Assembly: GCF_020169515.1 (NCBI RefSeq)
Contig: NZ_JAHMHW010000009.1
Location: 62,001-126,000, forward strand
Length of the DNA stretch: 64,000 bases
DNA from: Paenibacillus vietnamensis
GTDB lineage: Bacteria > Bacillota > Bacilli > Paenibacillales > Paenibacillaceae
Reading direction: 5' to 3'
Every line of letters begins with the position of its first letter. The stretch's first letter is position 1. Both the position numbers and the translations under genes were made by a program. Positions 42,621 through 52,131 of the stretch are shown here, one piece after another. The notes beneath the pieces are model-generated. The model saw only the letters and a program-made list of their open reading frames with translations, ran no database searches and was not told the origin of the DNA.

Positions 42621-44429
42621 TTGTCAGAGCAAGATTATTCAGCTTATCTTTTGGTGCATTTTATCGGGGAACAGCCCAACGGGGAGCAGGTCTATTTCTC
42701 CTACAGCGAGGACGGTCTCCATTGGAAAGATTTAAATGCAGGGTTGCCGATTCTTCGTTCCGAGCTGGGGGAAAAGGGCGTCAGGGATCCGTTTCTGGTT
42801 CGCTCGCCAAAAGAGGACAAGTTTTATCTGATCGCCACGGATCTCCGTATCGCGAGCGGAAAGGGCTGGGGCTCCGCGCAGACTGAAGGAAGCCGCGACA
42901 TTATCGTATGGGAGTCCGCCGACCTGGTGAACTGGTCTTCCCCGTGGGCAGTCACGGTTGGCGTTCCGGGCGCCGGCTGCGTCTGGGCTCCGGAGGCCAT
43001 TTATGACGAGGCTTCTGGCGACTTCCTGGTGTTCTGGGCGTCCGCGACGCAGGAGCCGCACGAGCATGAGCGCAAGCAAAAAATCTACAGCGCGCGCACC
43101 AAGGATTTCCGCAGCTTCACAGCTACTGAGAAGTATATCGAGCGGGAAAACCATATCATCGACACGACGATCATTGCTCATAACGGCATCTACTACCGTT
43201 ACTCCAAGGATGAAACGACCAAAAACATCCGGGTCGAAAAAGGCGCATCGCTGGACAAAAACTCGTTTGACAATCTGAGCGCTCCGGCTTTGGAGGCATT
43301 GCTCGGCGTGGAGGGCCCTCAAATTTTCAAGCTGAACGACCGCGAAGAGTGGTGCTTGATCGTGGACCGCTTTGCGGAAGGAAAAGGTTATCTTCCCCTG
43401 CTGACCTCCGATCTTGAAAGCGGTGTATTCCGGATTGTGCCGGAAGGATCGTTTGATTTGGGGAAAAACAAGAAGCGCCACGGGGGTGTCCTCCCTATTA
43501 CCGCTGCGGAAAGCAGCCGCCTTCTGGCGGCGTTCGGCGACGGCCATCAGGTTCTGCCCGGGCAATTCGCCGACCCGGACCTTGCGAAGTTCGGCGGCCG
43601 CTATTACCTATATCCGACTACAGACGGCTTCACCGGCTGGTCGGGCACGCAGTTTCATGTCTTTTCGTCCGATGATATGCGCATTTGGAAAGACGAAGGC
43701 GTGATTCTGGATCTGGCGACGGAGGATGTGCCTTGGGCGGTCGGAAGCGCTTGGGCGCCGGCTATCGCCAGCAAAGAAGGAAAATACTACTATTATTTCT
43801 GCGGCAAAATGGAAACCGGACAGAGCGCCATTGGCGTTGCGGTTGCGGACAATCCGGCAGGCCCGTTTAAAGCGCAGCCACAGCCGCTCATTACGATGGA
43901 ACAGACGAAGCGTCTTGGCATTGCTATGGGGCAGGCGATCGACCCGTCGGTCTATTTTGAGGAGGACGGTACGGCTTGCCTGCTGTTCGGCAACGGACAC
44001 GCTGCCATCGTACAGCTTGGCGAAGATATGGTAAGCGTCATTGAGGAAACGATGAAAAATATTGACGGCCTGCACGATTTCCGGGAGGCGGTCACCGTTC
44101 TGAAGCGCGGCGGGCTGTATCACTTCACCTGGTCCTGCGACGACACCGGCAGCGAGGACTATCACGTGAACTACGGCACGGCGGAGCAGCTTTACGGGCC
44201 GGTCACTTACCGCTATCCGGTTCTGTTCAAAAATAAAGAAAAGGATATGCTCGGCACCGCTCACCATTCGATTCTTCAGGAGCCCGGCACCGATAAGTAT
44301 TGGATCGCGTATCACCGGTTTGTCACCCCGCTGACCCGGTTTACGGAAGGAAAAGGCTATCATCGCGAAACCTGCATAGATCCGCTCGCCTTCGGCGAAG
44401 ATGGGCTGATGCAGCAGGTTAAGCTGTAG
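42621..44429 (+). CDS. two-module glycoside hydrolase family 43 protein
   Basis: 602 aa; TTG at 42621 chosen because GGGAGGG lies eight bases upstream, although an ATG at 42588 in the same frame is possible. Two five-bladed beta-propeller modules: residues 1-300 (VRDPFLVRS, GVWAPEAIYD-like strand VWAPEAIYDEASGDFLVFW) and 305-602. In the second, the GH43 triad is readable: Asp318 in FADPDLAKFGGRYYLY, Asp441 in AIDPSVYF and Glu489 in FREAVTVLKRGGLYHFTWS. No signal peptide, so it should act on imported arabino- or xylo-oligosaccharides. The N-terminal module may be a binding or diverged catalytic unit. Confidence 0.88.
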   Translation: MSEQDYSAYLLVHFIGEQPNGEQVYFSYSEDGLHWKDLNAGLPILRSELGEKGVRDPFLVRSPKEDKFYLIATDLRIASGKGWGSAQTEGSRDIIVWESADLVNWSSPWAVTVGVPGAGCVWAPEAIYDEASGDFLVFWASATQEPHEHERKQKIYSARTKDFRSFTATEKYIERENHIIDTTIIAHNGIYYRYSKDETTKNIRVEKGASLDKNSFDNLSAPALEALLGVEGPQIFKLNDREEWCLIVDRFAEGKGYLPLLTSDLESGVFRIVPEGSFDLGKNKKRHGGVLPITAAESSRLLAAFGDGHQVLPGQFADPDLAKFGGRYYLYPTTDGFTGWSGTQFHVFSSDDMRIWKDEGVILDLATEDVPWAVGSAWAPAIASKEGKYYYYFCGKMETGQSAIGVAVADNPAGPFKAQPQPLITMEQTKRLGIAMGQAIDPSVYFEEDGTACLLFGNGHAAIVQLGEDMVSVIEETMKNIDGLHDFREAVTVLKRGGLYHFTWSCDDTGSEDYHVNYGTAEQLYGPVTYRYPVLFKNKEKDMLGTAHHSILQEPGTDKYWIAYHRFVTPLTRFTEGKGYHRETCIDPLAFGEDGLMQQVKL

Positions 44430-44444
44430 AGGCAGATAGGGAAA

Positions 44445-44475
44445 GGGGAAGGCGAAGCGCCTCCCCCTTTTTTTT
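44445..44475 (+). terminator. terminator of the GH43 gene
   Basis: GGGGAAGGCG pairs with CGCCTCCCC around a tiny loop, followed by TTTTTTTT. Confidence 0.9.
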
Positions 44476-44531
44476 AAATCCGGTACGCGCTTGCGGTACC
44501 CGCTGCTCTAACGTTTACTTATCTTTTTATC

Positions 44532-46286
44532 CTATTTGCCTTTCTTAGGAACCGTAACAGTTGCAGACGCTAGTGCCGTATTGCCCGCCTTATCGGTCGC
44601 GGAATAAACGATGTTATATTCCCGATCCGGGCCTTTTCCGGAATTCTCGGCACGAAGCTCGAATGCCGTATCGTAGGTGCCAAATTCGGCATTTTGAATA
44701 TCGATTTTATGTCCAGTTCCCGTGGACTGACCAGCTTCATTTGATGTAATGGAAACTAATTGGATCGCTGCTATTCCTGAACCGCCATCTTGAGCATCGA
44801 CGAAGGCTTGAATGGGTATCATTTTATTGTTGGCAGGGGATAAAGAGTATCGATTAAGCGACAGCTGCAGTGTCGGAGCCGTTTTGTCGATATTCACGAC
44901 AAGCGTGTTCTGCTTCTCCATGTTTCCGGCCTGATCCGTGCTTCGATATAGAACGATATTCTCTCCTTCTTTGGAGAGCGTAACGGCTCCGTTGTAAACC
45001 GCCCATGTTTTTCCGTAATCAAGACTGTACGTTGTTTGTTCGATACCGGATAATTTGTCTTTTGCCGATAAGGAAACGTGAACATCGGAACGATACCAAT
45101 CGCCGCTGCTTGCCTGTCCTGACACTGCCGCTTCCGTAACAGGCGCTGTTTTATCCAGATTGACGTAGGTCGTGTCCGTCCCTACTAATCCGGAGGAATC
45201 GATAGCAAAACCTTTTATCGCTTGATCGGCCCCTTCTGTGGACACTAAAAACGGAGGAGACACGACAAGCTCCGCGTCTTCGTCAACAGCTTTGAATGAG
45301 ACCCACACGTCTTTGTTGTACCAGCCGTTATAATCAGGAGCTCGCTCTTTCACGGCGGTGACGACTGGAGGGTTATTTTTGATGAGCTTCAGTGACAGCC
45401 GGTAAACTCCCCCGTTAATTTCTATATTCTCCTCGGCCGGCATATAACCTGGAGCCGAAACTTTTAGCGTGTATGCCCCGCCCTTCAACACATCCGAAAA
45501 GAAGTAATTTCCCGCTTGATAGAGCGGAATATCCGTGCCCGCTACTTCGGCGATCGCGTCTTCAATCGGGACATCCGACTCGTCGGTAATCTCGACTTCA
45601 AGGCGTCCATTCAAATATGTACCGGGATGCATATCGAATACTTGCTGGTCGATGATTTTGTGATCGCCCGAATGAAGTTGAACCGTGCTCTCCCAATTAT
45701 TGTTGTAAGTCATAATGTACGTATTCTCGCCGCGCGCAGAATAGAATTGTCCGGGAATGACGGACAACGTGTAGCTGCCTTCGGAATCCGACCATGCTTC
45801 AGCAATGTTAATCCGTCCGCCTCGTCCAAGGTAAACCGTTAATCTGATCGGATAATTGCTGACAGGCGTTGCGAACTCGTCTACATAAGTTATTTTTCCC
45901 GATAGGGTCGCTTTCTGCTCCGGCAGTTGAAAATCGAGAGTTTCGGACTCCACTGCGAAAACGACTACATATCCTTTAACCGTCAAGATAGCCGAGACGG
46001 CGTCGCCCAACGTCTTGGTATAGGAAATGGAGTAACTTCCTTCTTCATCTGTAATAGCTGATGTAATGTCATAAAAACCGGTACTTGAAGAGTAGGCTCC
46101 GATTCGAACCGTCGCACCTTCAACGGGCTGCCCGGCCTCATCGGTAATTGTTCCTTGTAAAGAACGAACCACTTGATCGCCAGCTTCATTGGCATAACTG
46201 ATGTTTGTGCTTGCTGTCATGAAGACAAGAATTAATAGCAAGATAAATAAAGCCTTTCCTCTTCTTGAATCACTCGTTTGACTCAT
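44532..46286 (-). CDS. secreted protein with carboxypeptidase-regulatory-like and Ig-like domains
   Basis: 584 aa with an N-terminal signal peptide (ALFILLLILVFMTASTNISYA). Three beta-sandwich modules of the carboxypeptidase regulatory type follow (LQGTITDEAGQPVEGATVRIG, LSGKITYVDEFATPVSNYPIRL, LNGRLEVEITDESDVPIEDAIAEV, each with a DxEGSY or similar strand). The second half has Ig-like modules (NIDKTAPTLQLSLNRYSLSP, SATDKAGNTALA). No LPXTG, S-layer homology or lipobox is present, so it is probably released or loosely held. GTGAGGATGA precedes the start. Function unknown; adhesion or binding is usual for such domains. Confidence 0.82.
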   Translation of the reverse strand: MSQTSDSRRGKALFILLLILVFMTASTNISYANEAGDQVVRSLQGTITDEAGQPVEGATVRIGAYSSSTGFYDITSAITDEEGSYSISYTKTLGDAVSAILTVKGYVVVFAVESETLDFQLPEQKATLSGKITYVDEFATPVSNYPIRLTVYLGRGGRINIAEAWSDSEGSYTLSVIPGQFYSARGENTYIMTYNNNWESTVQLHSGDHKIIDQQVFDMHPGTYLNGRLEVEITDESDVPIEDAIAEVAGTDIPLYQAGNYFFSDVLKGGAYTLKVSAPGYMPAEENIEINGGVYRLSLKLIKNNPPVVTAVKERAPDYNGWYNKDVWVSFKAVDEDAELVVSPPFLVSTEGADQAIKGFAIDSSGLVGTDTTYVNLDKTAPVTEAAVSGQASSGDWYRSDVHVSLSAKDKLSGIEQTTYSLDYGKTWAVYNGAVTLSKEGENIVLYRSTDQAGNMEKQNTLVVNIDKTAPTLQLSLNRYSLSPANNKMIPIQAFVDAQDGGSGIAAIQLVSITSNEAGQSTGTGHKIDIQNAEFGTYDTAFELRAENSGKGPDREYNIVYSATDKAGNTALASATVTVPKKGK

Positions 46287-46378
46287 CCGTCATCCTCACT
46301 TTCGGTAGTTATATTAAGAACCAAATGTTCTTAATAAAGAATACCATGTCAGGAAAATTTTTGTAAGTCGCTACATGA

Positions 46379-46410
46379 ATAAAGCACCCCGAATTTCTCC
46401 GAGGTGCTTC
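46379..46410 (-). terminator. terminator of the acyltransferase gene
   Basis: Minus strand AAGCACCTCG loop CGGGGTGCTTT followed by ATTC; just after the stop at 46435. Confidence 0.7.
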
Positions 46411-46434
46411 CATTTACCGAAAGGCTGCAGCGCT

Positions 46435-47694
46435 CTAACCCGTTTGTTCGCGGACGGACCTTTCCACTACAGAGCGGCCGGCACCCGTCTCCTTCGGTTT
46501 GCGGCGGCTTATCGGCCCGACCAGCCATCGCCCGTTCGGCAGCTTTGACAGAAGACTGGCCAAGCCGATCGCGCCTCCTACAACCAGAATAAACGTAAGC
46601 AGCGCCGCAGGCAGATGAGATCCGCTGAGCTGCATGGGCCGCGTTACCGCGCTCACCAGCATAAGCACGAATGCGTGAGCCAAAAATCCTCCGAACGAAT
46701 GCCGCCCGATAAACAACAAAATGCGGCAGAGCGCACCTTTCCGCTTCTGCAGCAGCAGTGCGAGCCCGTACAGCAGCAGCAGCTGGGAGACGATGATCAA
46801 AAAAGTGGTAGGCTTCAAATAGTTGGAAACCTGTAAATTCATCCGCTCAGTCGAGAAGCGCAGTACATCGTAACCGAGCCAAATATACGCCCCGATGAAC
46901 ACGAAAGCCGCCCAACCCATCGCATTGGCCGCAAACGTTCGAAACCGGGCCAGGGCGAAGGCGCATACGCCGCCGATCAGGAAGTAGAAGATGTACATGA
47001 CAAAATAATAAGAACGGTGCGTAATCAGCCCCGACCAAAAAGCGCCCGCAGTGGCGGCCCAGCCGGGCATTTTGTAGTAGGACAGCCACATAAGTGCGCC
47101 ATACGCCAGTCCGAGCGCCAACGTCGCCCACGCAACGCGCTTGTATGATCCCCCTTCATGGGGATACAGACGCCCCCATGCCGATGGCATCGCCTTGGAA
47201 AACAGCGGGAACAATAAGTAAAACTGAAAAATCATAAGGATAAACCACAAATGATATCCGTTGGTCGGCCTTACCAGCTGCAGGAAGATCGTCGGCCAAG
47301 CCGACGGCTGCAGCAGCCTGGATCCGATAACCCCTTCCACCGCGATCCAGTAAATGACCGTCCAGCAGAGAAAAGGAACAAAAATATCGCCGAACCTTTT
47401 TCGAATAAAAGACCGGTAGTCCAGCTTGCCGCTGTAATTGTAAAACAGGATGAGACCGGACAGAAACACGAACGCCGGCGTGCCGAACCGGGTGAAATGA
47501 AACAGCATCGCCAGCATGATCGAGTCTGCGGGCATGATGTCCGGCCGATAAATATACTCCGCTATGCAGTGCTGAAGCGTCACCGCCAAAAAGGCAAACG
47601 CTCGAAGCAGCGTCACTTCATGGATCCGTTCTTTTTTCCGGCGTACCTCCGTTTCAGGCACCCACTCTTCGATTCCTTCTTGCAGATTGTTCAT
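46435..47694 (-). CDS. membrane acyltransferase 3 (OatA-like core)
   Basis: 419 aa from the ATG at 47694 (GGGAG upstream). About ten membrane helices of the acyltransferase-3 family: the first catalytic region is EVTLLRAFAFLAVTLQHCIAEY (about 25-45, including the conserved His), and later FFHFTRFGTPAFVFLSGLILFYNYS-like segment and YHLWFILMIFQFYLLFPLF. It has only the membrane domain, without the SGNH domain of OatA. It would transfer acetyl or other acyl groups to a surface polysaccharide or lipid; acceptor unknown. Stand-alone gene. Confidence 0.87.
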   Translation of the reverse strand: MNNLQEGIEEWVPETEVRRKKERIHEVTLLRAFAFLAVTLQHCIAEYIYRPDIMPADSIMLAMLFHFTRFGTPAFVFLSGLILFYNYSGKLDYRSFIRKRFGDIFVPFLCWTVIYWIAVEGVIGSRLLQPSAWPTIFLQLVRPTNGYHLWFILMIFQFYLLFPLFSKAMPSAWGRLYPHEGGSYKRVAWATLALGLAYGALMWLSYYKMPGWAATAGAFWSGLITHRSYYFVMYIFYFLIGGVCAFALARFRTFAANAMGWAAFVFIGAYIWLGYDVLRFSTERMNLQVSNYLKPTTFLIIVSQLLLLYGLALLLQKRKGALCRILLFIGRHSFGGFLAHAFVLMLVSAVTRPMQLSGSHLPAALLTFILVVGGAIGLASLLSKLPNGRWLVGPISRRKPKETGAGRSVVERSVREQTG

Positions 47695-47837
47695 CGCTCT
47701 CCCTCTTTTCTTAAAAAGCAAAAGTTAGTCCTGATTGTACCGGACAAACATTAGGGGAAGATGAAATGGGGAAATGGAAAGTGTTTCTGTCGCAGGTTCG
47801 TTAGGAATGTGAGCCCTGAGTGAGTCCTAGGTGAGTG

Positions 47838-47881
47838 AGTCCTGAGCTAGTCCTGAGCTAGTCCCGAGCTAGTCCCGAGCT
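47838..47881. repeat. 11-base tandem repeat AGTCCYGAGCT x4
   Basis: Four units at 47838, 47849, 47860 and 47871 (two with T, two with C at the sixth base), preceded by decayed copies from about 47817. They abut the dispersed repeat that starts at 47881. Together with it they fill much of the 522-base gap 47695-48216, which has no gene. Confidence 0.9.
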
Positions 47882-48066
47882 AACGAGCCCAGAACACGTA
47901 ATTTGCTCCCAATAGAGCGATTTTGATTTCTTACGAACTGTGAACATGTTATTGCTCGAAAATCAGGGTTAATCCGCAGTTTTACACCTAATAACGATTA
48001 TGGAGTTCCTTACAATTCAAAAAGCGGTCAGGTTGCCCATATAGAGATTGTGAGGTTCTTTATCGC
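47881..48066. repeat. dispersed intergenic repeat, copy 2
   Basis: Full-length counterpart of 25422-25610, in the same orientation. Conserved strings include TTACGAAC, TTATTGCTCGAA, TCAGGG, GTTTTACAC, TAATAACGAT and CCCATATAGAGA. No coding frame is shared. Confidence 0.7.
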
Positions 48067-48117
48067 AAAAAAGACAGCCGATCTTGCCGCACCGTAAGCT
48101 AAGGGGCAAGATCGGCT
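48067..48117 (-). terminator. terminator of cutC
   Basis: Minus strand AGCCGATCTTGCC, 16-base loop, GGCAAGATCGGCT (13-base perfect stem), then GTCTTTTTT. Confidence 0.88.
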
Positions 48118-48216
48118 TCCGCAGGAGAATGACGAGGCGGTGGAACGAACACAGTTATCGTTATTTGCCCCTAATCGAACATGTCGAAGACTAACGGATG
48201 GCAGTACTGGAGATGT

Positions 48217-48918
48217 TCACGAAGAACAGCTGCCCGAACGCAAAGTGTGGGATAGTCCACGCAAGATCACCGGATCAATGGGCGACAAGGCGTCTTGGCC
48301 GATGCGCACAGCCGAACCGAAATGCACTTCGGTTACTCCCGTTTGCTCGATGAACGAAGTAATGCCTTGCGGCTTCAAACCGCTGCCGGCCAATATGGCG
48401 ATGCGTCCTCCACGCGCCGCTTCGACCAATCGGCGCATAGCCGATATCGCCTCCATGGCCGAGCCCGGTCCGGCAGAGGTGAGCACCCGCGTAATTTGCG
48501 GATAGTTCTCCAGCGTCCGTAGACCCGCGATTTGGTCCTCCAGCTCATCGAACGCACGGTGAAACGTGACTTGCATGCCATTCGTTAACGGCAGCAAGGC
48601 TTCCAGCGCCCGTTCGTCGATCAGGCCATCCGGCGTCAGCGCGCCCAGTACGATTCCCGCAGCACCGCTTGCCTCTATTGCCTTTATCTCCTCTGCCATC
48701 GTCGAGATGTCATAGGACGAATAATGGAACGATCGGCTGTGCGGACGGACCATGACGTGAACGGGGATCTTCACCGCTTTGACAACTTGTCCGACCAGTC
48801 CGATTCCCGGCGTTAACCCGCCTTCCGTTATAGCGGTTATCAGCTCCAATCGGTCAGCCCCGCCAGCCTCCGCCGTTAATGCGTCCTCCATGCAAGTAGC
48901 GATAACCTCTAAAATCAT
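48217..48918 (-). CDS. cutC: CutC-family protein
   Basis: 233 aa from ATG 48918 with AGAGGTG nine bases upstream. TIM-barrel protein of the CutC family: LEVIATCMEDALTAEAGGADRLELI at the N-terminus, then EGGLTPG, VHVMVRPHSRSFHYSSYD, GIVLGALTPDG, TFHRAFDE and VLTSAGPGSAMEA. The family was named for copper tolerance in E. coli, although that role is disputed; the reaction is unknown. Single gene with its own terminator. Confidence 0.92.
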   Translation of the reverse strand: MILEVIATCMEDALTAEAGGADRLELITAITEGGLTPGIGLVGQVVKAVKIPVHVMVRPHSRSFHYSSYDISTMAEEIKAIEASGAAGIVLGALTPDGLIDERALEALLPLTNGMQVTFHRAFDELEDQIAGLRTLENYPQITRVLTSAGPGSAMEAISAMRRLVEAARGGRIAILAGSGLKPQGITSFIEQTGVTEVHFGSAVRIGQDALSPIDPVILRGLSHTLRSGSCSS

Positions 48919-49067
48919 AACGACGCACCTCTCTGCCGATATCAATGATGGCATTAATGATAAGAGCTCTTGGCACTTCTATCAATAGGAAAATAAGAAA
49001 ACCATGATTAATGATCGCAATATTTGATCTCATTAATTGAACCTATTTAATAGAGCCTGAAGGCTCT

Positions 49068-49587
49068 GCTGCACTTTATACATCTGAACAACCTTCTTCC
49101 GTAACCAGCCGCCGCTCCGCTGCACCTTTTACAGCAGAATCCTCCAAGTTCGACCGATTCGAGCACCGTCAGGCTGATTCTGATGCAAAAGTGCAGGCTA
49201 GTAGCTCCAAAGCGCCTTCATGTAATGTTTCTGCTGCACTTTATACATCTGAACAACCTTCTTCCGTAACCAACCGCCGCTCCGCTGCACCTTTTACAGC
49301 AAAATCCCCCAAGTTCGGCCCTTTCGAGCACCGTCAGGCTGATTCTGATGCAAAAGTGCAGGCTAGTAGCTCCAAAGCGCCTTCATGTAAGGTTTCTGCT
49401 GCACTTTATACAGCAGAACAACCTTCTTCCGTAACCAACCGCCGCTCCGCTGTACTTTTTACAGCAGAATCCTCCAAGTTCGACCGATTCGAGCACCGTC
49501 AGGCTGATTCTGATGCAAAAGTGCAGGCTAGTAGCTCCAAAGCGCCTTCATGTAAGGTTTCTGCTGCACTTTATACAGCAGAAAGCG
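49068..49587. repeat. 165-bp tandem repeat, three full copies plus a partial fourth
   Basis: Copies begin exactly at 49068, 49233, 49398 and 49563 (partial), period 165. They differ by few bases, for example TACATCTG versus TACAGCAG after CTGCTGCACTTTA. Each unit includes short hairpins such as CTGCTG..CAGCAG and GCTG..CAGC. The period is a multiple of three and one plus-strand frame stays open through all copies, but no start codon or ribosome site precedes the first copy. The rest of the gap 48919-49633 shows a small AGAGCC/GGCTCT hairpin (49053) only. Confidence 0.92.
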
Positions 49588-49590
49588 AAA

Positions 49591-49623
49591 GAAGCAGGCT
49601 GCCCTCAACGAACAGCCTGCTTC
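49591..49623 (-). terminator. terminator of the YheC/D-like gene
   Basis: Minus strand GAAGCAGGCTG, 11-base loop, CAGCCTGCTTC, then TTTCGCTTTC. Confidence 0.8.
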
Positions 49624-49633
49624 CTTCTGACCC

Positions 49634-50386
49634 CTATCTCTTTCTCCCATACTGCCTGGCATAAGACATAATGCGGCGGTACATGCTTTTGTCGCTCATA
49701 TTTTTCAGCGGATAAACCGTAGGTCTGGTGTTCACCTCGAGAATCCAGGCGTTCCCTTTATCGTCCAGCGCTACGTCAAGTCCCAGCTCCCGAAAGCCTT
49801 TGGCATGCCGGTCGAATACGCGTCCGACGTCCTCGCCAAGCTTCTTCAGCTCCTGTTCCTTCCGCTTGACTGCGGCCTTGCCGAATCCCGCTCCGGAGAG
49901 CGTTTGCCAAAAATAACCCACCTCGCCGCCCTGATGGTAGTTCGTCGCGACCTTGCCCGGTCTGCCGATTTTCGTGCACATGGCCGTGCTCTTCCAGCTG
50001 CCGGCGTTCGATTTCTGCACCATGACGCGGATATCGAACGGCCGGCCTTTTACGGTTGCGAGACGGATGCCCTTCTGCAGCAGATAAGAGCGCTGCCGGG
50101 CGCGTTTATTCAAATGCCCATAGAGTGCGTCAAATGTCTTGAATCGTTTTTTCTCCGAATTGTGCTGCAGAGTATAACCGTCCGCCAGCTTTTTGATGCG
50201 TATAATATTGAAGCCGCCCGTTCCGCCCGTCGGTTTGAAAAACACCGTCGAATACCGGGAAAACATACGGCTAAGATTACTCCGGCTGTAAGTCAGCGTT
50301 TCGGGAATATATGTCCGTACTTTGCTTCCCAGCAGCCACTTCGTTTTTGTCCATTTGCTCTTGATGCTCGTACTTCGATAGCTCAT
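49634..50386 (-). CDS. YheC/YheD-family ATP-grasp protein
   Basis: 250 aa from ATG 50386 with GAGAGGAG nine bases upstream. ATP-grasp fold of the spore-coat-associated YheC/YheD family: FKPTGGTGGFNIIRI (58-72) is the nucleotide-binding loop, LLQKGIRLATVKGRPFDIRVMVQK the central strand pair, and AWILEVNTRPTVYPLKNM the metal-binding C-terminal motif. Shorter than YheC or YheD (about 360-450 aa) because the usual N-terminal domain is missing, which is common in Paenibacillus. Substrate unknown; the genome-level association with spores is family knowledge. Confidence 0.85.
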   Translation of the reverse strand: MSYRSTSIKSKWTKTKWLLGSKVRTYIPETLTYSRSNLSRMFSRYSTVFFKPTGGTGGFNIIRIKKLADGYTLQHNSEKKRFKTFDALYGHLNKRARQRSYLLQKGIRLATVKGRPFDIRVMVQKSNAGSWKSTAMCTKIGRPGKVATNYHQGGEVGYFWQTLSGAGFGKAAVKRKEQELKKLGEDVGRVFDRHAKGFRELGLDVALDDKGNAWILEVNTRPTVYPLKNMSDKSMYRRIMSYARQYGRKR

Positions 50387-50512
50387 TCCTGCCAACTCTC
50401 CTCTCTTCACTCTTCTAGCATATGATCGGCCGGCAAAGCCCGTACATGCTCCTGTCCAGCGGTTGAGAGATTAATAGAGACGTAGAGTTACACACCAATA
50501 GCTGCTTACCGC

Positions 50513-50546
50513 AAAAAAAATGACTCCCGCCAAACGCGGAAGTCAT
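50513..50546 (-). terminator. terminator of the gar operon
   Basis: Minus strand ATGACTTCCGC loop GCGGGAGTCAT followed by TTTTTTT. Immediately after the garD stop at 50562. Confidence 0.9.
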
Positions 50547-50561
50547 CATCCATCTATCCTG

Positions 50562-52100
50562 TCAAGTTACAGGAGCCGGATTAAACAGGTTCAGCGAATT
50601 GTGCAGGCCCCATTGATCCGCCCAGGTTTTTCTGCGGCCGCTCGCGACATCGAGGATCAGGCGGAACAGCTCCCAGCCTACCTCCTCAATCGTAGCTTCT
50701 CCCGTCGCGATCGTTCCGGCGTTCACGTCGATCAGATCATGCCACTGCTCGGCGAGCAGGCTGCGGGTCGCCACTTTAATGACCGGCACTACCGCAAGTC
50801 CGTAAGGCGTGCCTCTGCCGGTGGTGAACACTTCCATATTCGCTCCCGAAGCAAATTGCAGCGTGCCGCACACAAAATCGCTGGCAGGCGTAGCCGCGTA
50901 CAGCAGACCTTTGCGGGTCGCCTTCTCGCCCGGGGCCAATACGCCCGCGATCGGACTGCTGCCCGATTTGACGACCGAGCCGAGCGACTTCTCGACGACA
51001 TTGACCAGGCCGCCGAGCTTGTTTCCCGGCGACGGATTTGCGCTGCGGTCCGCCTCGCCTTTGTCGAGGTACCGGTCGTACCACTTCATCTCCCGGATCA
51101 AAGCTTGGCCAACCTCCCGGTCCACCGCGCGCGGCGTTAACAAATGCACCGCATCCCGCACTTCCGTTACCTCAGAGAACATCACCGTTGCGCCCGCCCG
51201 GACGAGCAGATCCGCCGCATAGCCTACCGCCGGATTCGCCGTGACGCCCGAGAAGGCGTCGCTGCCGCCGCACTGCAGCCCTACGACCAGCTCGGATGCC
51301 GGGCATACGACACGCCGCCGCGCATTCAGCTTGATCAGCTTTTCTTCCGCTAACGCCATAATCGTCTGAATCATGCTGCTGAACCCGTGATGATCCTGCA
51401 GCGTCACGATATCGCCGCCGCCTTCGGAAGGAATCAGCCTCTCCGGCACAAGCTTCTCGCAGCCCAGACCGACCACCAGCACCTCGCCGCCAAAATTCGG
51501 ATTGGTCGCCATATTTGCAATCGTCCGGATCGGAATGACCGCATCGGGAGCACCGATGGCGACTCCGCAGCCGTAATGGTGAGTCAAGGCGACGACATCC
51601 TCGACATGCCCATACTTCGGAAGCAGCTCCTTTTTAATCCGGTTCACCGCATAATCCAGCACACCTGCCACACATTGGACGCTTGTTGTGATGCCGAGTA
51701 TATTTTTTGTACCGACGCTGCCGTCCTCATTGCGGTATCCTTCAAACGTATATCCCTCCAGCGGCGGCAGCGGAGCCGGCACTTGATTCGCCACCTCCAG
51801 CTCATCCAGCAGAGGAGGCTCCGGCTGCCGGACGAGCTGCTCCTTCACCCAGCTGCCGGCAACAATCGGCTCCTCCGCGTAGCCGATGACTTCCCCGTAG
51901 CGGATGATCGGAAAGCCCTGCGGCAAATCGGTTAACGCGACCTTATGTCCCTGCGGGATGCCTTCCCGCAGCATCAGGCCGCAGGCAAAGCCAGTTCCGG
52001 CGGGCAATCCGCCGGAATTAACGATAATCGCCACATTGTCTCTGGCGTTCACCTTAATATATAAAGGCGCTTCCTGTCCGTTTAGTGCAAGCTCAGACAT
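50562..52100 (-). CDS. garD: galactarate (altronate-type) dehydratase GarD
   Basis: 512 aa from ATG 52100 with AAGGAG nine bases before. UxaA/GarD family: an N-terminal SAF domain (10-95, with [15 protein letters not shown]) and the C-terminal dehydratase domain with [40 protein letters not shown] and [14 protein letters not shown]. Dehydrates meso-galactarate (or a close aldarate/altronate) to 5-keto-4-deoxyglucarate. The match to galactarate rather than altronate rests on the company of garR and garK. Last gene of the long sugar-acid operon, 31 bases after garK. Confidence 0.88.
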   Translation of the reverse strand: MSELALNGQEAPLYIKVNARDNVAIIVNSGGLPAGTGFACGLMLREGIPQGHKVALTDLPQGFPIIRYGEVIGYAEEPIVAGSWVKEQLVRQPEPPLLDELEVANQVPAPLPPLEGYTFEGYRNEDGSVGTKNILGITTSVQCVAGVLDYAVNRIKKELLPKYGHVEDVVALTHHYGCGVAIGAPDAVIPIRTIANMATNPNFGGEVLVVGLGCEKLVPERLIPSEGGGDIVTLQDHHGFSSMIQTIMALAEEKLIKLNARRRVVCPASELVVGLQCGGSDAFSGVTANPAVGYAADLLVRAGATVMFSEVTEVRDAVHLLTPRAVDREVGQALIREMKWYDRYLDKGEADRSANPSPGNKLGGLVNVVEKSLGSVVKSGSSPIAGVLAPGEKATRKGLLYAATPASDFVCGTLQFASGANMEVFTTGRGTPYGLAVVPVIKVATRSLLAEQWHDLIDVNAGTIATGEATIEEVGWELFRLILDVASGRRKTWADQWGLHNSLNLFNPAPVT

Positions 52101-52131
52101 GACCCGGCTCTCCTTCCCGTTTGTCGTCCCC

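Noticed and set aside
49068-49587. Possible CRISPR array
   Set aside because: The unit is one continuous 165-bp sequence with no variable spacers between short repeats.
49191-49664. Open frame through the 165-bp repeats as a repeat protein
   Set aside because: The frame is open only because the period is a multiple of three; no start with a ribosome binding site precedes it, and it runs into the terminator of the opposing gene.
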